This document shows, piece after piece, positions 1-10,401 of a stretch of DNA of 42,602 nucleotides. This stretch comes from Cladosporium sp. IMV 00045 (Eukaryota; Ascomycota; Dothideomycetes; Cladosporiales; Cladosporiaceae). A program made the position numbers and the translations under genes. The stretch's first letter is position 1. Each line of letters starts with the position of its first letter. The notes below the pieces were generated by a model. That model saw only the letters and a list, made by a program, of their open reading frames with translations. It did not search any database and was not told where the DNA came from. The DNA lies in the NCBI GenBank assembly GCA_001931905.2, contig MSJI02000333.1:1-42602 (forward strand), read 5' to 3'.

Positions 1-1667
1 AGGCTGGTGGGCGATACTACGAGGTGTTGCTAGAACGCTGGACGATCGAGATGGGCGATATGAGCCGATACAAGCCTTCCCAGCTCAACGATCAGCTTCC
101 GAATGTGTACAAGAAGGGTGTCTTGCTCTTCAGGTCACTTTATACATTCACCCGTTTCTTGCCGGCGTGGAAACTTCACAAGCGACTCAGTCGACAACCC
201 AGCAACGCCCAACCACTCAAACTGCGCTTCCGCATACGACAAGGTCGGGCAAGTGACAATGCTCGACTGTCAGGAGACGCCCTAAACACACCACTTTGTC
301 CTTCAGATCTCAACAATAGCAACACCGCTGAACATCACGATTTCGAGCCTTTGTTGTGCTCTGCGGGCCCTCTCAAGATCTCTCTCGACTACCGAACAAA
401 CACGGACTTCACAGTGGCAGACGCCGAAGCTTTGCTCAGTTCACGTTTTGCAGGCTTAGACGCAGGTCTTACTTCTCGCCCTATTGGCGGCCGCTCTCTT
501 CCTGGAGGTCACCATCATTCCGCTGCTGCAGAAGAGAGCAGCTCTAGCCTAGGTGCCGCTGCTGGAAGCGCTCGTGCAGGAGCTCGAGTGGCAGGAGGAG
601 GCACCTACGGAAGCTTAGGCACCTTCCATGCCACAGGCAAGCGCGAATCGCCTGTGTCAGCCCTCCGCCACCGTGCTGTTTCCAATGTGAGCGACGATCC
701 TCCATCGCTGGACAGAAAAGTGACGCCACAGTCAATACCAACCTCGTCGGCAAGAATGGACTATCTGAAGAACCCACCATTCAAAGCTGGCTCTGTCGCC
801 TCTTCTCCTCGCACCAACGCTGCTGCATCTCCGTCACCCTCCTCTTCCGCTCCTCGACCTTCACCCCTGACAGGAACATCCGCCCATTCAAAGCGCCTGT
901 CACTAAACACCTTACCACAACAAGCCCTGCGCAACCCAGGAGGCATACCCGCAGACAACGCCATCGCCTCATCCGGCTCCACCTCACCCAAACCCGCCCC
1001 CGTCCACCGATACAGCAGCAGCTTCGCCGGCCGCAAGCGCTGGACCAGCACATCGCAAAGCAGCCGCGCAGGCGAAAGCGCCACCAGCAGCGGCCGCGCC
1101 AGCACCTCGAGTAAAGAAAAGTCCGGCCAACTCGTCGCGCCAGACCAAACCTCCGCGGCCGGCACGCCCGGCAGTTCCGGCAGCGCGCGCACCGACGAAG
1201 ACGACATCGCCGCTTTCATCTCGACCGTCGAGCGCGCCAAGGACCTCAAATCCTTCTCTTCCCCCTCCTCCGCTGCTGGATCCGCGCGCAAACCCGCGCC
1301 CGTCGTCAACCTGGGCAAATTCAAAAACATGACCCTCGCCAGCAGCGAGCTGGCGGACGAGATGAGCTCCTCCAGCCTCGTGCAGCAGAGCTCGTCCCTC
1401 ACCCCGCCTTCCCGCCGTCTGTCGAACGTGCCCGGCCTCTCGACTTCTTCCTCGCCCAATCGCGCGCAGCCGCATGTTCCGCATGTCCGTTCGAGACTTT
1501 CCACCCAGTCGATTGCGGAGGAGAGGGGGGAGGAGAAGGGACGCAGGCCGGAGAGGGGGGTTGAGGAGGAAGAGGAGAGGGGCGAGGGGGGGAGTGAGGA
1601 TGAGGAGGAGGAGGAGGAGGACGATGACGACGAGCCGTTCATCTTTCAGCAGGATAATATTCTGTAA
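1..1667 (+). CDS. ATG13: Autophagy protein Atg13, 3' part (5' end outside window)
   Basis: Atg13 is the regulatory subunit of the Atg1 kinase complex that starts autophagosome formation at the pre-autophagosomal structure. The frame is open from base 3 with no start, so the gene enters from the left; about 555 residues are visible. The first ~70 match the end of the fungal HORMA domain: LLERWTIE, then PSQLNDQLPNVYKKG and a block with FRSLYTFTRFLPAWK. The rest is a long Ser/Pro/Thr-rich disordered region with fungal Atg13 landmarks: a DDIAAFISTVERAK block (probably in the Atg1-binding area, my inference), SRRLSNVPG, STSSSPN, and an acidic tail ending in DEPFIF followed by a few residues. The missing part should hold most of the HORMA domain. 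The disordered region is the usual target of nutrient-dependent phosphorylation. It is convergent with the downstream amidase. I see no frameshift. Confidence 0.92.
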   Translation, partial: AGGRYYEVLLERWTIEMGDMSRYKPSQLNDQLPNVYKKGVLLFRSLYTFTRFLPAWKLHKRLSRQPSNAQPLKLRFRIRQGRASDNARLSGDALNTPLCPSDLNNSNTAEHHDFEPLLCSAGPLKISLDYRTNTDFTVADAEALLSSRFAGLDAGLTSRPIGGRSLPGGHHHSAAAEESSSSLGAAAGSARAGARVAGGGTYGSLGTFHATGKRESPVSALRHRAVSNVSDDPPSLDRKVTPQSIPTSSARMDYLKNPPFKAGSVASSPRTNAAASPSPSSSAPRPSPLTGTSAHSKRLSLNTLPQQALRNPGGIPADNAIASSGSTSPKPAPVHRYSSSFAGRKRWTSTSQSSRAGESATSSGRASTSSKEKSGQLVAPDQTSAAGTPGSSGSARTDEDDIAAFISTVERAKDLKSFSSPSSAAGSARKPAPVVNLGKFKNMTLASSELADEMSSSSLVQQSSSLTPPSRRLSNVPGLSTSSSPNRAQPHVPHVRSRLSTQSIAEERGEEKGRRPERGVEEEEERGEGGSEDEEEEEEDDDDEPFIFQQDNIL

Positions 1668-2549
1668 ATTTTCGCGATGCGCGGCTTTGGGTGGGGAGGG
1701 GAGTTGAAGGGGGGCTTTTGTCTGGCCCGATGCATCACTTTCTGGATTTTTCGCCCCATTCTAGGCGTTGTTTGATTTCGGGGTTTTTCCTTTTCATCTA
1801 AACTGGATCGGGGGTATAATTTTTGTATCAGACTGGCAAATAAGGAATGGGTATAGGGATGGGGAGCAAGCATGGAGTTTTTCGTTAAATATGGGATACG
1901 GATCTTGGGTTGCGCTTTCTTGACGGGTTTTTTTTTTTTTTTTTTTATTATTGGCAGAATGATTATATTCAAACACTTTGCTTGCCTTTTCGAAAAGGAT
2001 GTTGGTTGTGACAAGGCGATGGAATGGATGGCAAAGGGAAATTGGAAACGTGCATATGGGACCTTTGAAGTATAGAATGGAATTTATTCTCTCTTGATAC
2101 ATTATTATATTTGAAAGGTCACAATAGTCTTTTTTTGATATTTCCGATATGCCACTTTCCAAGCTGCTCTCCCTGTTCCTATTCACTGCGGCTTGTGTGA
2201 TCCACATCGTCCAGCACTATGGGATCGATTTGTTGGACTGTGAATTTCGAGAAGCGTCATGGGAGGCCGGGGTTTAACTGCTTTCATGTTCCACCGCTGC
2301 GTCTTCGTCGTAATATTAGGATCGCATTCGCTCGTTCGTTTGCTTTTCCGCTCCGCGTTGAAAATCACAAACAACTAAGTGCCTGGAATGCCTTGATGCC
2401 AATCTACTTTATGGGGTTCAAAGGGGAGCAGAAGATTTAAGATTTCACTTATATTCATCCTTCTCTTGATTGGCTAAACCAACGTCTCGTCAAACGCATA
2501 CGCCAAAAAAACGACGACTACGACGATATCGCCAAAGACGCTTCTCACT
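1668..2549. other. Intergenic region between convergent ATG13 and amidase genes
   Basis: These ~880 bases hold the two facing 3' ends. I see no convincing gene. The sequence is AT-richer than the flanking coding DNA and carries a 19-base T run. Short ORFs on both strands lack recognisable domains and cross low-complexity sequence. Confidence 0.6.
1928..1946. repeat. T19 homopolymer tract
   Basis: There are nineteen uninterrupted T residues in the ATG13 3' flank. It is probably a simple-sequence tract; its length may vary between strains or be misread in sequencing. Confidence 0.9.
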
Positions 2550-4437
2550 CTAAAGCGCACGAGCTTCGCCGTGCAAAGCGTCGCCGACGTATTGCGCCAG
2601 ACCGAGCATCTTCTCCTCTTGCAGCCTGCGGCCCACGAGCTGCACGCTTACGTGCGCGCCGTCGTAGATTTCCGGGTCGTCTGTTGAGCATCGATGTCAG
2701 TCATCGTTCTTCCACGCAGTCTGATGAAAGAGCGAATTTGGAACTTACAATTCTCCTGCGTCTCCCGATCAACCTCGTCCACAGGTTTGAAGTTCTCCGC
2801 CTTCACATCGACTTTCTTGTCGACCTGCGTCACCGGCACGACGACGCTGGTGTAATCCAGCACGTTGACGAAACTCGAGTACGTCAGGTACGTATACTTG
2901 CCCGGGCGGGCGGCAGCGAAAGGCGCGAGCGGGCTAATGACAGCGTCGACAGGGCGACCGGTACCGCTCAGCTCTGCGGTGGAATTCCAGTACTCCATGT
3001 AATCCTTCTGCGCCTGGCGTTTCGCCACGTTGACGGCCATGATCTCACTCGCGTTCGCCTGCTCGCTCTCGGCGGATATGAGTTGCGGAGCGGGTTGTTC
3101 CCCTGACAGGCCGAAAGCGGCGCGGGCGTCGGCGCCGCCGTCGAAAGTGTAGATCTTCATCGCGAGAGAGGCGAGTTCCGAGTGCGGGACGGTGGGTTTC
3201 CAGTCGATCACGCGGTGGCCGCGGGAGCGGAGCGTGGAGACGACGAGGTCTAGGGCGCGCGCGACGGGTGGGTGGACGGCGCAGCTGCCGTCGTGGCGGA
3301 GGACGGCGAAGGAGAGAGGGGTTTCGGTGCGGGCGTGAGGGTCTGAGATGGCCAGTTCATCCGCAGGGCGCCAGGGGATTTCGTGCACGAGAGGGTCATA
3401 GAACCAGGGGGAGGTGCTGAGTATGGCTTGTGTGAGGAGTTTGAGGGCGCTGGGAGTTGTTGCTAGGGGTCCGACGACGGAGAGGATGCTGTTTTGTCCG
3501 TCCCAGCTGTTGGCCATGCCTTCGTAGGGGAGACGGCCGGCGGAGGGGCGGAGACCGTAGAGGCCATTGAATGCTGCGGGGATTCTGATTGAGCCGCCTG
3601 GTGGTGTTTGGGTTAGATGTTTTCCACTATGCATAGATGGCAATGTTGAAAGACTCACCGATGTCCGTTCCGAAACCAGCACAGCTACCACGAAGTCCAA
3701 TCAGAGCACCCTCGCCACCAGATGAGCCGCCAGAGCTGAGGTTCCTATTCTTGGGGTTCCAGGTATATCCGATGACATTGTTGACCGTCTCGCCACACAT
3801 AAGCGTATGTGGTACTGAAGTCTTGCAATATAAAGTGGCGCCCAGTTTGCGTAGGCTCTTGACCATCTCACTTTCGAATTTACGTTCTTTGCCCGTGCCC
3901 TCTTGACCTTGGAAGTTTCCAATCCAGCCTACATAGCCCATGTGGGTATCAACGCTGCCAGTGAATTAGCCATGCGTGCATTTCGCAACAACATCAATAT
4001 CATATCGAGATTACCCACCCTTTCACGTGGAATTGATCCTTCAGACTGACAGGCAACCCGTGCAGCACGCCGATCGGCTTCTTATGTTCTTTCAAGTACC
4101 TATCCGCCTTCTCCGCCTCAGCAATCGCCTGTTCGAAGAAGATCTCATGCAAGCAATTGACGAGTTGATGCGCCACGGCCGCACGATGGCAGAACGCCTT
4201 CGCGACCTCGACAGCAGTCCACTGCGCGCTCGTCGTCTTTTCCACAATAGCCACGGCGTCCGATTCGGTCATCTCCACCTCCTTCTCAGTCAAGTACTTG
4301 CGCACAAAGTCGCCCGTGATGTCGCGCTGTTCCTCGGCTGAAGGTATGTCCTTGCTGGAGATGCGCCATTCCTCCGGTATCAGAGACAGGACTTGGGCTG
4401 CTTTCTCCTTTGCAGTCTCCTGCCAGTCTTTCGCCAT
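2550..4437 (-). CDS. Amidase-signature family hydrolase (acetamidase/FAAH-like), four exons
   Basis: This enzyme cleaves carboxamides (R-CO-NH2) to acid and ammonia, probably in the cytosol since no signal peptide is seen. Exons on the minus strand are 4437-4019, 3954-3659, 3597-2749 and 2680-2550. The introns are 64, 61 and 68 bp with GTGGGT, GTGAGT and GTAAGT donors. They join in frame to 564 residues, a normal length for fungal amidases. The Ser-Ser-Lys triad is visible: Lys133 in GLPVSLKDQ, Ser217 in the GGSSGGEGA signature, and Ser241 in GTDIGGSIRIPA. The C-terminus has the family block with DPEIYDGA and QLVGRRLQEEKML. I chose Met at 4437 because MAKDWQE followed by IPEEWRI looks like known family starts. 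An in-frame Met at 4542 would add 35 residues. Substrate is unknown; short-chain amides are a guess. A divergent acetate/ammonium transporter lies upstream. Confidence 0.95.
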
Positions 4438-6192
4438 GGTTGCGGTCGCGGACTCGGATTGCTGCTGGATGTTGGTCTGGATCTTGCGCCAGGCGGTGGG
4501 CTTGATGTGCGTTTTGAAGGCTGATTCGGGGCCTTTTTCCATGGGTGGTTGGAGGGATGGGTAAGGTGGTTTTTCACTCTTGAGTGGTGGGCTCAGAATA
4601 CCTACCGTACTAGAGAGAATAGATTTCTCCTTCCACAAGCAGAAGATTACAGGATGCAGCTTGTGGCAGTGTTATCTCTCAATAGTGTTGGCGACCTTCC
4701 TGTTTGGAGTTGAGGTTGAGGGGAGCTCTCTCGGCACTTGAGGAAGAGAGGGGCATCTCGTCACGCATGGTGGAGAACATGCTCCACCCGGTCGTGCGGT
4801 GTGGGATGAGGGCATTTCTGTAGTTGTCAAAGAAATGTAAAATGATAATCCTGGTGTTGAACAACAGATACCGTGATGATGGTGATGATGATGAAAAACA
4901 TTCCAGACCTAAAGAGAGGTTTATTATATGTAGGCAGGTATACATGTAAGCATGATACATTGAGATATGCAGTTTTCGAACAAGACTGCATACATGTATT
5001 CGTAATAACTCCACTTGAGGCTCATACGCACGACGGCAGGGTTATATAGTCTCCTCTTCAAGACCGGCAAGTAGAGAGCCTGTGTGTGTAAACATATGAA
5101 TTCTTTTGTCTCGCCCTTCTCGCACAGGCAGAAGAGTCTGCTGAAAAACGAACATCAATCACCAACCTCGCCCATCTCCTCCCCCCAGCAGCAGGATCAT
5201 TAAGACCTCGGCTCGGGCGACCAACACCACCACTGACCAAATCCTCCCTCAAAACAAGCTCATTTATGCGATCGAAACCTTTCCCTGCCGTGCCTGTCTC
5301 TTGTGCACAAATGATGGAGCCGCATCCGACGCGGCGCTCGACGATCTCCCATCGTCGTCATTGATCAACCCCACGCCCACACAGAGACATCTCCACAACC
5401 TCCGCACCTCCCTCTCTTATGCCTCTATTTTGTCTTTGCGTCTTCGCACGCTAGGAAATAGAATGTATGAGAACTGACGGGCCAAAATCGGGGTCGTCCG
5501 GGGTCCCCATACCCGGGGGCAAAACTAGACTCTTGATCAATTGACCGATGTTCAACCATCAGACATGATGTGGAGATGTGGTGATGCGCATTACGACAGG
5601 AGAGGGTTTGTTACTCGCACTCTGTGGTGTTATTATTTCCTTTGAGCCGCGCCCGTTACGAAAGCTCAGGTGATTCCCCACAAAGCCATTTGTGCCTTTC
5701 GTGCGCTGGACGTGTGGTTGGTTGGATTGCCCATCTTGCAGCGTCGTTCATGGAGATCGTTCCGTGTCGTGAGGAGCTGTCGCCTAGCTGGGTCATCTTG
5801 TTCCCGGTGCGGAGATGAGGTGATGATCGTTCTATGACATGGTCTTTCTTTTGGAGAATTTCAGTAGTATTACCTCCTAGTGAGGAGGATCGACACTTTG
5901 ACGGCAGAGGCTTGTGGAACGCGTCAGGCGTCCTCCAGTTGAATTGTCACTGTGAGCGAGTAAGGTATGATGGAGTCGAAGAGCTTTCACAGACGGTTCA
6001 ATATTCAATTGAGTTTCTTGGGAGGGGGAAGCTTGGTATTGGGGCTCTTCTGGTCTCCTCCTAAGGTATTTACTGAAGTGTAGCTGCTGTTTGGTATAAT
6101 CTTGCCTTTCCCTTCCCTCCCGGCTCTTCCGTCTATGCATTGTTCACACTCGTCTCCCATTTTCTAAATCATCCATACTCACCAACCCAATC
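4438..6192. other. Divergent promoter region, amidase and GPR1-type transporter
   Basis: This 1.75 kb spacer lies between two divergent starts and should contain both promoters. I see no domain-bearing ORF. Visible elements are a short GAT-rich repeat near 4873-4892 and a TGATAA hexamer at 4843-4848, which fits the HGATAR consensus of fungal nitrogen GATA factors. A single such site is expected by chance in this length, so it is only suggestive. Confidence 0.55.
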
Positions 6193-7151
6193 ATGGCCAA
6201 AGACACCGAAGCCGACGCCGCCTCGCACCATGAGCGCCACAACAGCTACGGCGGCAACCCTCTGGCGCACATCCACTCCACCGACTCGGCGCGCCTGCCT
6301 GCCTTCGGTGGCGCGGCGCAGCCGGGTCTCTACAAGCCGCCAAAGACCCAACTCGCCAACCCAGTACCTCTGGGCTTGGCCGGCTTCGCCCTCACGACTT
6401 TCCTGCTGAGCATGGTCAATCTGGGCGCGAGGGATCTTTCGGAGCCCACGCTGGTGATCGCGCCGGCGTTGGCGTATGGCGGGTTCGTGCAGCTTTTGGC
6501 GGGCATGTGGGAGATTGCCATTGGTATGTCGATGCTTGAGTGCCGTCTTTTCTTGTCGTCTCTGTTTCGCGGTGGTGCTAATTCGACGTTGCAGGCAATA
6601 CTTTCGGTGGCACGGCGCTTTCGTCTTACGGCGGGTTTTGGATGGGTCTGGCGATCATCCTGATCCCCGGCGGATTCGAAGTCGCGGAAGCGTATGGCGG
6701 CGAAACGATCGATTTTTACGCCGCTTTTGCTCTCTATGTGAGTGTCCTGCGGTTTTTCAAAATCCACGCGCGTGGGTTGCAGCTGATTTTCTTCTCCAAC
6801 CAGATTTTCGGATGGTTCATCTTCACGTTCATGATGTGGCTGCTCACGCTGAGATCCACTCTCGCGTTCAACACGTTGTTCCTGTCCGTCTGGCTTGCGT
6901 TCATCTGTCTCGGCGCCGGCTACCTCGATGCGCGAAATACTGCCGACGGACACCCCAATGTCCCCTTGACCAGAGCAGGTGGAGCGTTTGGTATCATTGC
7001 GGCTTTTATTGCTTGGTACAACATGCTGGCTGGGCTGTTGGACGATGGCAATTCGTTCTTTGTGATTCCTGTGGTCCACTTTCCTTGGTCTGAGAAGGGC
7101 AGGGCGGACAAGAGGAAGAACAGCGATGTTACTGATGATACGATGGTGTGA
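6193..7151 (+). CDS. GPR1/FUN34/YaaH family acetate/ammonium transporter, three exons
   Basis: This is a plasma-membrane transporter of the family that includes yeast Ady2 and Aspergillus AcpA, which move acetate or take part in ammonium export. Exons are 6193-6523, 6595-6737 and 6804-7151, with introns of 71 and 66 bp, giving 273 residues, typical for the family. After a polar ~50-residue cytosolic N-terminus comes the signature NPxPxG at residues 56-61, followed by about six hydrophobic helices. FGWFIFTFMMWLLTLRST across the second splice matches the family's fourth-helix region and supports removing that intron. Intron 2 is a multiple of three with no stop, so retention would still read through. 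The C-terminus is polar (KRKNSD). It is divergent from the amidase, whose products (a carboxylate and ammonia) are this family's kind of substrate. The exact substrate cannot be told from sequence. Confidence 0.93.
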
Positions 7152-8349
7152 GGTTCGGAGTGGAAAGATATTTGGCTGGGATGGTTCCGACTGAATGGGT
7201 GTAACGTGGCACACTAGACTGATAGACGGTAGATCAGCCTGCTCAAAAATGAATTCATGACATTCAATGAAGTCTTTCCCATTTCGATGGAACATCCCTT
7301 CAGGTTTCCGGTCGCGAACTGGATAATACCTAATATCAAGCCTGCGGTTTAGTCACACATTTTAGATAAATTAGCGGAAGAGGTTGTTGTGTGTGCTCTC
7401 AGTGATAGGCTTTCACTGCATCGCAAGTAGTTCATAAAATAAACGTAGTGACCGGCCTTTTCTACTCTTTTGACCAGAATCAAGTACTTATACCAGATGC
7501 AAGATACATCTATCCTTATCGGCCATGCCCGACACGATGCAGCTTGGTCTAGGCCGGAATCCGATATGCATGCCGGCTGACGAGGGGGGTCTCATGACAT
7601 TCGGAATCCCTTCAGCCAGTAATAGACACAACGGCAGCGAAGCTGCATGTGCGAGTGTGCGCATGGAGGACAGGCGTGCATGAGTGATGACTCTTGAGAG
7701 ACCATTCAAGACCAGTTGCATGGGTTGGCACACACAGCCCTACGCTATGGAGCTCTGCCTTGTGGCTCCGCTCCTGCCCGGTGGTGCAGTGGCCTGAGAC
7801 AACGGGTGAGTGAGTGATTGGGAGAGACGTGTGATTGAGACGTGTGAAGGTCGTATCTGTGCCGGTGCAGTGAGCACTTGTCGAAAGTGACTTATTTTTC
7901 AAAGCTGGCGATAAGACTTTCAAGTGACAACAAACTGCCCGAATGATGGAAAGCAGACTGACCTCTTGAACAAACAAACAAAATAACAGTCACATCCTCT
8001 GCATCCTCGCCAAGGCCAGACCCAATTACTGCGCCACCGGAATTGCCAGACAAAGTGACGTCGAGAGAGTGAGAGAGTCGAGTCCCAAGCACAGCCCCAA
8101 CCCTCAGCACTCGCTGGCAGCTGGACTGGACTTGAGAGAAAGCAGCAGCTTGCGCGTGTGGACTTGGAGGTTCCAGCCAGAACGACTCACCGACCTCTGG
8201 CCTTCACTACCCGACCTGACTTTACTTTTATCGCCTGCTCTGCGCCTCCACCCCCCTGCGTCTTCTCGCCTCCCGCTACAACCGCGGGCAAACTATTGCC
8301 TCAGTCTCACAATTATATCTACTTCTTCTCTTGCTCTCCACGCAGAGGC
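7152..8349. other. Intergenic region and probable 5' UTR
   Basis: About 1.2 kb lies between the transporter and the Arg/Asp-rich protein gene. No supported gene is seen. The last ~190 bases are open in frame with the next gene but look like a pyrimidine-rich leader. A strong splice-acceptor-like tract (TTGCTCTCCACGCAG) ends at 8345, five bases before the chosen ATG, so a 5' UTR intron is possible. I could not pick its donor. Confidence 0.5.
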
Positions 8350-9390
8350 ATGTCCACCTACGACGACGACTACCAACCCCGCCCCCGCCGTCACCACAGA
8401 GAAACGCGCCCGCCCTACCCGGACGACGGCTTCCCTGCACCACCCGCGGGCGACATCCCCACCGCTCCCGACGCCCCTCCAGCAGCTGCTCCGGGCGCAA
8501 CCTCGTCGAGCAGTCTTCCACCGCCTCCGCTAGGCAGTGCCATCAAGCGTGAAGGCAGCCGCAGTCGAAAGGCACACCTTCACCCGGAGTTCCCCGACGA
8601 GGCGTCTTACCTGAACACCCGCTCGCACGACCTCGAGCGTAAGAACCGCCCGGACGAGCGACGGTTCAGGGAGAAGCGTGACGGCTACGAGAGCGACGAA
8701 GGCGAACGACACCGACGAGCCATGGCCTCCTCACGCAGACCGCGCTACGACGACGAGGACGACCTGCCGCCGCCTCCCAGAGACCGCAGAAGAAGAGACA
8801 AAGACAGAGATGCCGACATGTACGGTCGGCCTCCGCCGAGAGACGACCCGTACGATGACCGCAGACGCCCACCACCTCGCCGTCGCCATGACTACTCGGA
8901 CGAAGAAAGCCTGCCTCCCCGCCGCAAAGGTCCCAGAGACGGCGTAGAGTACGGTGCGGAACCCATCAAACCGAGACGTCACAACACCGAGCGTGAGCCG
9001 CCTCGCAGGCGTGAGCGTGACCCTGAAGACCGCCCACGGCGCCGCGACAAGTACGACGACTACTCGGACGATGAAGACTACCGTCCACGCAGGCGCCGCA
9101 GCGAGGAGCCGCCGCGTCGCAGGCGTGATGACCGCTATGACGATTACGATGACGAGCCACGGCGCCCCAGACGCGATGACTACGGCCGACGCAAGGACAG
9201 AGACCGAAGCAGGCGCCGCTACTCCGACGACGAATATGACGACCGCAGGCGCGGCGACAAACCGCCGAAGGAGATCAAGGTGGGCAAGTACGACGTCGGC
9301 CCGTGGCTCGAGAAGGGCCAGAAATACTACGGTGTTGTGGCGCCGATCGTCACGCCCATGGTCATGAACTACCTGAAGAAGAAGAAATAA
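8350..9390 (+). CDS. Arg/Asp-rich low-complexity protein with a conserved-looking C-terminal tail
   Basis: I do not recognise a named family. The 346-residue product starts at MSTYDDDYQ. The reading frame is open upstream to 8158, but that part looks like untranslated leader. Residues ~15-60 are Pro-rich. Residues ~70-310 are dominated by Arg, Asp, Glu and Pro in loose repeats such as RPRRRDKYDDYSDDED and RRRDDRYDDYDDEP. This resembles disordered RNA-binding or splicing-associated proteins, but there is no RRM or zinc finger. The last ~40 residues differ: KVGKYDVGPWLEKGQKYY, then a hydrophobic stretch (GVVAPIVTPMVMNYL) and a KKKK end. That could be a membrane-associating or amphipathic helix. 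No signal peptide or intron is seen in the coding part. Location and role are unknown; repeat-driven condensate formation would be speculation. Confidence 0.75.
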   Translation: MSTYDDDYQPRPRRHHRETRPPYPDDGFPAPPAGDIPTAPDAPPAAAPGATSSSSLPPPPLGSAIKREGSRSRKAHLHPEFPDEASYLNTRSHDLERKNRPDERRFREKRDGYESDEGERHRRAMASSRRPRYDDEDDLPPPPRDRRRRDKDRDADMYGRPPPRDDPYDDRRRPPPRRRHDYSDEESLPPRRKGPRDGVEYGAEPIKPRRHNTEREPPRRRERDPEDRPRRRDKYDDYSDDEDYRPRRRRSEEPPRRRRDDRYDDYDDEPRRPRRDDYGRRKDRDRSRRRYSDDEYDDRRRGDKPPKEIKVGKYDVGPWLEKGQKYYGVVAPIVTPMVMNYLKKKK

Positions 9391-10085
9391 GGGGTGACCG
9401 AGTGTGTTTTCCCCTGGCATTTGGTGGAGGACTTATTGACGATGGGTTTAACGACACGGAAATGAAAGGATCAAGCGGATGCGTGGTGTAATTGGCGGTT
9501 GATTTTCTGGCAGGCAGCGTGCATACAGGTTATGCGGCTTAGGTATACCCCTCAAATTAATTCGGTGTTTGGTGTTTTTCCCCTTTTATTCTTATGAATG
9601 ATCTCTCAGACTCAAACCACTTACCGCAGTGCCAAAGATTGAATGACTGATCGGTTACCATTCACTCGACAGGGGGCGTGCTGGTGGCGAGGGAACTTTT
9701 GAAGCAGCCTGGGGGAAATGGCTTTCACATGCAACAGCTGCCTCAAATGCACTCTACAAACGCTTGGTGTAACGCGAGAAGAGCCAGACCTCAGACCTCA
9801 CCTCACACCTCTCTTTATAGGCTCCACGTCGAGTCGGACACTTGCAACTCGATCTTTCACAGCCGATTCCAACCTGCACCGAGCGAAGCCAGGCGCATCA
9901 CATACATCGTTTGGCAGTCTCCCTAGCGTCCGCGAACACAAACAAACAACACATGCGGCTCGCCGAACATAGCCAAAGCACCGTCAACAAGAACTGTTAA
10001 CGATTCACGTAAGGAGATTCACGTAAGTACTACGCTTATTACCTTTCACTGATCGGCAAAAGCAGAAGAGTCTCATTCACAGCTG

Positions 10086-10140
10086 GTGAGTTGTGTCTCT
10101 TCACTCTTTCACGTGCTTTTCACTGAACTAGTGTTTACAG
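10086..10140 (+). other. Possible 5' UTR intron
   Basis: A GTGAGT donor at 10086, a GAACTAG branch-like motif and a TTTACAG acceptor ending at 10140 frame a 55-base intron. This is the usual size in this genome. It lies about 260 bases upstream of the ATG at 10402. It is inferred from splice motifs only. Confidence 0.4.
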
Positions 10141-10308
10141 AGCCGGTTACGCGCTCTCGGGTTGGCACGGCCTATAAACGTCAACAATGCCTAAATAATC
10201 CTTCGAATCTCCTGACGCTTCTAACAGTAATAATAACAACACGGAAAACCATAACACCGCAACACCGCAACACCGAACTATCGCCTTCGCACCCTTTCGC
10301 CTTTATCC

Positions 10309-10400
10309 ACTCGAGGCGAAACACAATCGCTAACCTCCTCATCGCAACTGTTACCCTCCACTCGAGGCGAGACCTATTCGCCACCCTCCTAATCACGCAC
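10309..10400 (+). repeat. Imperfect tandem duplication, period 51, in a 5' leader
   Basis: Two copies begin with ACTCGAGGCGA at 10309 and 10360 and continue with similar C-rich sequence containing ACCTCCT/ACCCTCCT blocks. The second copy runs up to the start codon at 10402. Confidence 0.6.
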
Positions 10401-10401
10401 C

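Larger units (their letters stand above)
9391..10401. other. Intergenic region and 5' leader of the 843-residue protein gene
   Basis: About 1 kb without a supported gene. It holds a 12-base direct repeat (GATTCACGTAAG at 10002-10013 and 10016-10027), a likely 5' UTR intron, and an imperfect 51-base tandem duplication just before the next ATG. These are listed separately where useful. Confidence 0.55.

Noticed and set aside
761..1642. 293-codon ORF antisense to ATG13
   Set aside because: It opposes a Ser- and Glu-rich coding region and has a low-complexity product (Ser runs). It is a composition shadow with no domain.
8158..8349. 64-residue N-terminal extension of the Arg/Asp-rich protein
   Set aside because: The sequence reads like a pyrimidine-rich leader ending in a splice-acceptor tract, and MSTYDDD looks like the true start.
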